In this document: positions 4,816 through 8,615 of the stretch, piece after piece | Layout: every line of letters starts with the position of its first letter | Numbering within the stretch: the first letter of the stretch is position 1 | From: Desulfobacterales bacterium | GTDB lineage: Bacteria > Desulfobacterota > Desulfobacteria > Desulfobacterales > BuS5 | Direction of reading: 5' to 3' | DNA length: 8,615 bases | Assembly: GCA_016735355.1 (NCBI GenBank) | Contig: JAERRQ010000076.1 | Coordinates: 1-8,615, forward strand | The notes under the pieces: model-generated | Databases searched by the model: none | Seen by the model: the letters and a program-made list of their open reading frames with translations, nothing else | Told to the model about the DNA's origin: nothing | Made by a program: the position numbers and the translations under genes

Positions 4816-6649
4816 TTCCATGCTCCTCTAAAGGAATTTCTATAACGATTTGCGTCCCTTGACAAGGTTTGGACTCTACATCCATCCTGCCATTAAGAAA
4901 ACCAACACGCTCCTCCATACTCCAGATGCCTATCCTTTTTTCATTTCTGGCTTCAACCAGCCTTTCCCGCACATTAAAACCCTTTCCATTGTCTTTGATA
5001 CGGAGAATTATATTTGGATACGAAGCAACCAGACGAACTTTAACATGATTGGCGTCGGCATGTTTTTTTATATTATTTAAAACTTCTTTTGCAAAACGAT
5101 AAAGTGAAATCTTAATGCCTAAATCAATATCCAAGCCTTCCATGCCGGCGGAAAAAAAATCGACCTTGATCCTGTTTTTTTTACAAAATTCGTCGCAGTA
5201 TTGACGAATCGTCTGTGCCAGCCCCAACTGATCAAGGCCGGGCGGTCGCAGTCCATAAGCTATCTCCCTGATCTGTGTTATGGCTTTATTAACCATGCCT
5301 GATAAATCCGACGCCTTTTGCAGCAGAATATCAGGCGCATCAGGCCAGTCATAAAAAAGCGTTTCAAGACCGATCTTCAATGTTAACAAGTCCTGGGCTA
5401 GATTGTCATGGAGATCACTGGAAATACGCTGTCGCTCCTCTTCCTGGGCGCTGATCAGCTTCTGGGAAAGTTTACGCATAGATGCCTCGGCACACTTACG
5501 TTTTGTAATATCCTGAATTTGTACCATATATCCTTTAAATGAATATTCTCCTTTATCTCCCAACAGAGTAAGAAGAGTGTCAACATAGATATGCCCTGAT
5601 TTTTTTCTTTTAAAATGTTTGCCCTTTCTTAATTGCTTAAAGTCGTAGAGTATTTCACGCCTTAATACCCCGTTTTTATGTAGCTCAGCCATGGCTTCAT
5701 CAGAAAAATTCGGGCTGTCAAACAGGTTCATATCTTTTATCATAGAAAGATCAGAAATACCGAATATATCTAAATATGAATGGTTTGCACCGACCAGCCT
5801 GCCTTGGGCGTCAAAAAGCATAATGCCTATGGGTGATTCCTCAAAAATTGTTTTGAATTTTTCTTCACTTTCCTGCAAAGCCATTTCTGCAAACTTGCGC
5901 GCACTGATATCATGATTTACACCGCGATAACCAAGCCACCTGCCGGCATCGTCAAAAAAAGGGATACCGCGTATATCAACAACGACTTCATGCCCGTCCT
6001 TGTGAATGAAATGACTTTCAAGATCCGAAATTATCGTTTTTTCAGCCATCATTTTAAAGCTTGCCTCTTTTAAGGTTTCCCGCTCATTATCAGGAAAAAA
6101 ATCGTAAAAATTCCTTCCGACCACCTCATTTATGCGATATCCTATAATTTTTTCAACCCCCTGGCTTGAATATATGTATCTGCCCAGCTTATCCAATTCC
6201 CATATCCAGCCGGATGTGCTGGCAGCCAGATCAATGAATCGTTTTTCGGATTTCTGCAGCTTTTTTGTAAAATTCTGTTCTATGGCAGCCTTTTCAACTA
6301 TACTGGGAAGAAGGTTAAAAAAATTGTCGGATTTGACAAGATAATCTTTTACACCCAGTTTCATTGCCCGTACCGCAACGGTTTCATCCCCTTGCCCGGT
6401 CATCATGATTACCGGGATATCACTCCCATCATTATTTAGAATCTCGAGTAATTCAATCCCATCCATATCGGGCATTATGAAATCGGTTATTATGATATCC
6501 GGTTTTATTTCATCGAAACTTTCAAGAAATGCGCCGGCCTCTTCAAAATGATACACGGAGATATCTTGAAAATAAGTCCTCAGGGTGCGTTTCATGAGGT
6601 CAAAATGAGACCTTTCGTCTTCAATTATTACGATATTCAAGCCTTTCAT
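4808..6649 (-). CDS. Cytoplasmic hybrid sensor histidine kinase, REC-PAS-PAS-HisKA_3-HATPase
   Basis: 613 residues without membrane segments. Domains in order: receiver (1-120; acidic Glu10-Asp11, phosphoacceptor Asp56 in TDFIMPD, Thr84, Lys106); PAS 1 (about 135-255, ending GVNHDISARK); PAS 2 (about 260-388, ending QIQDITKRK); HisKA_3 dimerisation domain with ERQRISSDLHDNLAQ, phospho-His414; ATPase with N-box Asn525/Asn526 and His530, DNGKGF (553-558) and RIGIWSMEER (572-581). HisKA_3 kinases pair with NarL-type regulators, and the next gene is exactly that, overlapping by 8 bases. The N-terminal receiver suggests input from another kinase, plausibly the membrane kinase encoded 57 bp upstream. 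AAGGGG lies just before the ATG. The PAS domains show no obvious cofactor-binding residues that I can name, so the signal is unknown. Confidence 0.96.
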   Translation of the reverse strand: MKGLNIVIIEDERSHFDLMKRTLRTYFQDISVYHFEEAGAFLESFDEIKPDIIITDFIMPDMDGIELLEILNNDGSDIPVIMMTGQGDETVAVRAMKLGVKDYLVKSDNFFNLLPSIVEKAAIEQNFTKKLQKSEKRFIDLAASTSGWIWELDKLGRYIYSSQGVEKIIGYRINEVVGRNFYDFFPDNERETLKEASFKMMAEKTIISDLESHFIHKDGHEVVVDIRGIPFFDDAGRWLGYRGVNHDISARKFAEMALQESEEKFKTIFEESPIGIMLFDAQGRLVGANHSYLDIFGISDLSMIKDMNLFDSPNFSDEAMAELHKNGVLRREILYDFKQLRKGKHFKRKKSGHIYVDTLLTLLGDKGEYSFKGYMVQIQDITKRKCAEASMRKLSQKLISAQEEERQRISSDLHDNLAQDLLTLKIGLETLFYDWPDAPDILLQKASDLSGMVNKAITQIREIAYGLRPPGLDQLGLAQTIRQYCDEFCKKNRIKVDFFSAGMEGLDIDLGIKISLYRFAKEVLNNIKKHADANHVKVRLVASYPNIILRIKDNGKGFNVRERLVEARNEKRIGIWSMEERVGFLNGRMDVESKPCQGTQIVIEIPLEEHGNG

Positions 6650-6706
6650 AATATTCCCCTTGGGGGCTCCTATTTTCTAACGCAGCGAAATTTTTTACGT
6701 GGAAAT

Positions 6707-8359
6707 CTATAATGTGAAAAAAAATGTTGTTCCTTTACCTGTTTCTGATGATACCCATATTCGACCACCGTGAAGTTCGACTATCCGTTTTACAATAGCC
6801 AGGCCGATACCCGAACCTCCTGCAAGTTTTTTCGTAGAAGGAAGACGTTTGAAGACCTGAAAAATTATTGCAAAAAATTCTTTTTTTATTCCAACACCAT
6901 TATCCTTTACAAAAAAAACATTCTCCCCGCTTTGCTGTTCCGCCCCTATTTCGATGCATGGCGCCGGGTTTTCTTTTCCTATATACTTAATTGCATTGCC
7001 TAACAGATTCTCCAGCATCTGGATCAGCCTCTTTTTGTCACCAAAAACATCAGGCAGATTCTCCTGTATCTTTATTTCTATATCTCTACCCTCCATCCTA
7101 TGAATAATCTCCTGTAATGCTTCATTTACAACCGATTCAAAATTAAATTTTTTCTTTCGCCCGGTCAGTCGCCCGACGCGCGAAAGTTCTAAGAGATCAT
7201 TAATCAATAGAGTCATTTTTTCAGCGGCATTATCAATGTATCCAATATATTGCCTGCTTTTTTCAGAAAGCAGATCGCCGAAATCTTCCCTAAGCGCATC
7301 TGCAAAACCTGTTATTGTGAAAATCGAATTTTTCAGGTCATGGGAGACCATAAAGGCAAAAGCTTCAAGTTCTTTGTTTTTACCCTCAAGTTGATCAACT
7401 AAAGATTCCAGTTTTTCTTCATTTAATTTCAGAGTTTCTTCAATTTTTTTTCTTTTACCGGCTTCTTGAATGAGATTATTAGTTGCCGCTTGATACATTT
7501 CGATGCGCTGCAGCAATAAATACAACATAAATGATATTGCTGCAGATGCAGTCAAAGCAAGGATTAAAAACAGAAAATTTGTTGGAACAGGTGTTGAACA
7601 AACATATCTTTTTGGCTCAACAAGCAATTGCCATGTTTTACCTGAAAAATTAACATCTCGAATAAAATGGATACCATTTTCATGATGATCCGCACCACCT
7701 TTTTGCATGTTTGTGTAAACAAGCTGTTTCCCCTCATAAAGACCGATATAAAAATCATTAAAAAGATCATCAAATTTACAATTCTCCATTATACGGGAAA
7801 CCTCAAATACAAAATTAAGATATCCTATTATTTCTCCATTATGGATCAAGGGCCGGGAAGCCTCGAAAGCAAATTTCTCTTTGTCAAATGCTTTGCAGGA
7901 AGCAACCAGTAATTCCGGATTTTTACCCATCTTGTCAAAAAAATTTTGTTCATAATCTTGAAACAGTAATATCAGTTGATTGTCGGAGTTGCCTGAAATA
8001 TCATTTTCCGGATAAATCCACTTAATAACACCCTTACGATCAAGCATGCTGATTATGGAAAAGCCTGAAAAATGCTTATAAGACGCTCCGGCAAGTTGCA
8101 TGAAAAGATCCCGGCTGAAATAGGCAGAACTCTTTTCTATCAACCTGTTCGCGAAAATTGCCATTACTGCCATATTTGTTTTCATTAGATCTTCAATACA
8201 TATACGGATCTGTTCCGCGGAAGATTTCATGTATCCCAGGATCAGTTCATGTTTGTGATTATTCTGAATATTCCAGCAAATATACGATCCGGATACAAAT
8301 AAACAAAATAAAATTACAGGGAGTATTTTTTTTAAACCACTGATTGATATCTTACGCAT
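6707..8359 (-). CDS. Membrane-bound sensor histidine kinase (HisKA type) with extracytoplasmic sensor
   Basis: 550 residues. The first membrane segment (about 11-29) is followed by a periplasmic domain of about 230 residues, containing MLDRKGVIKWIYPEN (105-119), which recalls CHASE-type sensor domains. A second membrane segment (about 260-284) follows, then a coiled-coil linker (about 290-335). The HisKA domain has MVSHDLKNSI with phospho-His340; Ser345 stands where many family members have proline. The ATPase shows the N-box NLLGNAIKY (451-459), DNGVG (486-490) and GGSGIGLA (514-521). It has no receiver domain. It is the first gene of the leftward cassette and 57 bp from the REC-containing kinase, its most likely target. 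The ribosome binding site is weak (GAGGG about 10 bases before the ATG), with a G7 run further upstream. Confidence 0.95.
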   Translation of the reverse strand: MRKISISGLKKILPVILFCLFVSGSYICWNIQNNHKHELILGYMKSSAEQIRICIEDLMKTNMAVMAIFANRLIEKSSAYFSRDLFMQLAGASYKHFSGFSIISMLDRKGVIKWIYPENDISGNSDNQLILLFQDYEQNFFDKMGKNPELLVASCKAFDKEKFAFEASRPLIHNGEIIGYLNFVFEVSRIMENCKFDDLFNDFYIGLYEGKQLVYTNMQKGGADHHENGIHFIRDVNFSGKTWQLLVEPKRYVCSTPVPTNFLFLILALTASAAISFMLYLLLQRIEMYQAATNNLIQEAGKRKKIEETLKLNEEKLESLVDQLEGKNKELEAFAFMVSHDLKNSIFTITGFADALREDFGDLLSEKSRQYIGYIDNAAEKMTLLINDLLELSRVGRLTGRKKKFNFESVVNEALQEIIHRMEGRDIEIKIQENLPDVFGDKKRLIQMLENLLGNAIKYIGKENPAPCIEIGAEQQSGENVFFVKDNGVGIKKEFFAIIFQVFKRLPSTKKLAGGSGIGLAIVKRIVELHGGRIWVSSETGKGTTFFFTL

Positions 8360-8615
8360 AGTAAAAATGCCCTCAATTGGTGCCCCCCCTTTTTTTTGCT
8401 AACAGCTTGAAAGAAAAATCGAATTATTATAATAGGGGTATCATATTTTATGGAATTGTCAACAATAGGCGGGCAATCGTCAGGGCAACCGCATTTGGCA
8501 AACCGTAACAAAGCGGAATGGATGAAATTATTTTGGAACGTGTGCTGTTTGAGTATATTAGAGCTTGTTAAGAAAAAACAGGTTTATTACCAGCATTTTT
8601 TAATTTTACATATAT
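8360..8615. other. Upstream region of the kinase cassette, no supported gene
   Basis: 256 bp. On the minus strand a run A8G7 (8383-8397) lies in the kinase leader. A TTGACA (8457-8462) and a TATAAT (8426-8431) are present in the kinase sense but 25 bp apart, too far for a standard promoter. The -35-like hexamer lies within the dyad ATTGT-CA-ACAAT (8455-8466). On the plus strand a frame opens at 8450 and stays open to the window edge (55 codons), without a good ribosome binding site or recognisable sequence. The promoter of the kinase cassette is probably here but cannot be placed exactly. Confidence 0.4.

Noticed and set aside
6656..6666. CCCCTTGGGGG next to the ribosome binding site of the REC-kinase
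   Set aside because: The half-palindrome leaves only a 2-base loop, so it cannot form a stable hairpin hiding the site.
8426..8462. TTGACA and TATAAT in the sense of the membrane kinase
   Set aside because: Spacing is 25 bp instead of about 17. A plus-strand TTGAAA-N15-TATAAT (8407-8433) is also badly spaced. No promoter call made.
8450..8615. Plus-strand frame from ATG 8450 open to the window edge
   Set aside because: A possible truncated gene start, but there is no properly spaced ribosome binding site and no family resemblance. It needs the sequence beyond the window.

Overview
The window looks like chromosome of an anaerobic, moderately AT-rich member of the Desulfobacterota (sulfate-reducer type). 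This is an inference from protein style: an SLC13-type anion permease, a dodecin, a CBS-pair protein with a strong family look, and many PAS/REC sensor kinases with NarL-type regulators. I saw no rRNA, tRNA, CRISPR array or intact insertion sequence. All genes are on the minus strand except the CBS-domain gene.

Layout. (1) 1-392: 5' part of a DASS/SLC13-like transporter gene, cut by the window edge. (2) 393-765: no gene. It holds copy A of a dispersed palindromic repeat (426-531), a short inverted repeat, a G-rich polypurine tract (680-704) and the hairpin terminator of the dodecin gene. (3) 766-978: a small dodecin of the tryptophan-less kind. (4) 979-1420: divergent intergenic region with a C10 tract inside an inverted repeat and a GC-rich, foldable patch in the CBS leader. 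(5) 1421-1975: plus-strand CBS-pair protein. (6) 1976-2435: convergent intergenic region with repeat copy B (1985-2105), a nested inverted repeat (2250-2340) and an 18-bp tandem duplication (2348-2386). (7) 2436-3898: three small genes read leftwards: a STAS-like protein, an 89-aa orphan and a NarL-type regulator with an altered receiver. A perfect 17-bp hairpin sits directly before the ribosome binding site of the orphan. (8) 4138-8359: a tight leftward cassette of membrane histidine kinase (HisKA), cytoplasmic REC-PAS-PAS-HisKA_3 kinase, and canonical NarL-type response regulator overlapping the kinase by 8 bases. (9) 8360-8615: upstream region without a supported gene.

How it may work (inference). 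The membrane kinase (6707-8359) has no receiver of its own. The next kinase starts with a complete receiver, so the first could signal to the second, which then phosphorylates the overlapping NarL-type regulator. The downstream regulator (2436-3143) has nearly the same recognition helix but lacks one metal-binding acidic residue and the Ser/Thr switch residue, so it may compete for or share the same operators with different input. The STAS-like protein and the orphan lie between the two regulators and may belong to the same circuit. Six long runs of G or C occur in the window, all of them intergenic. Read in the minus sense, G runs precede genes and C runs follow them.
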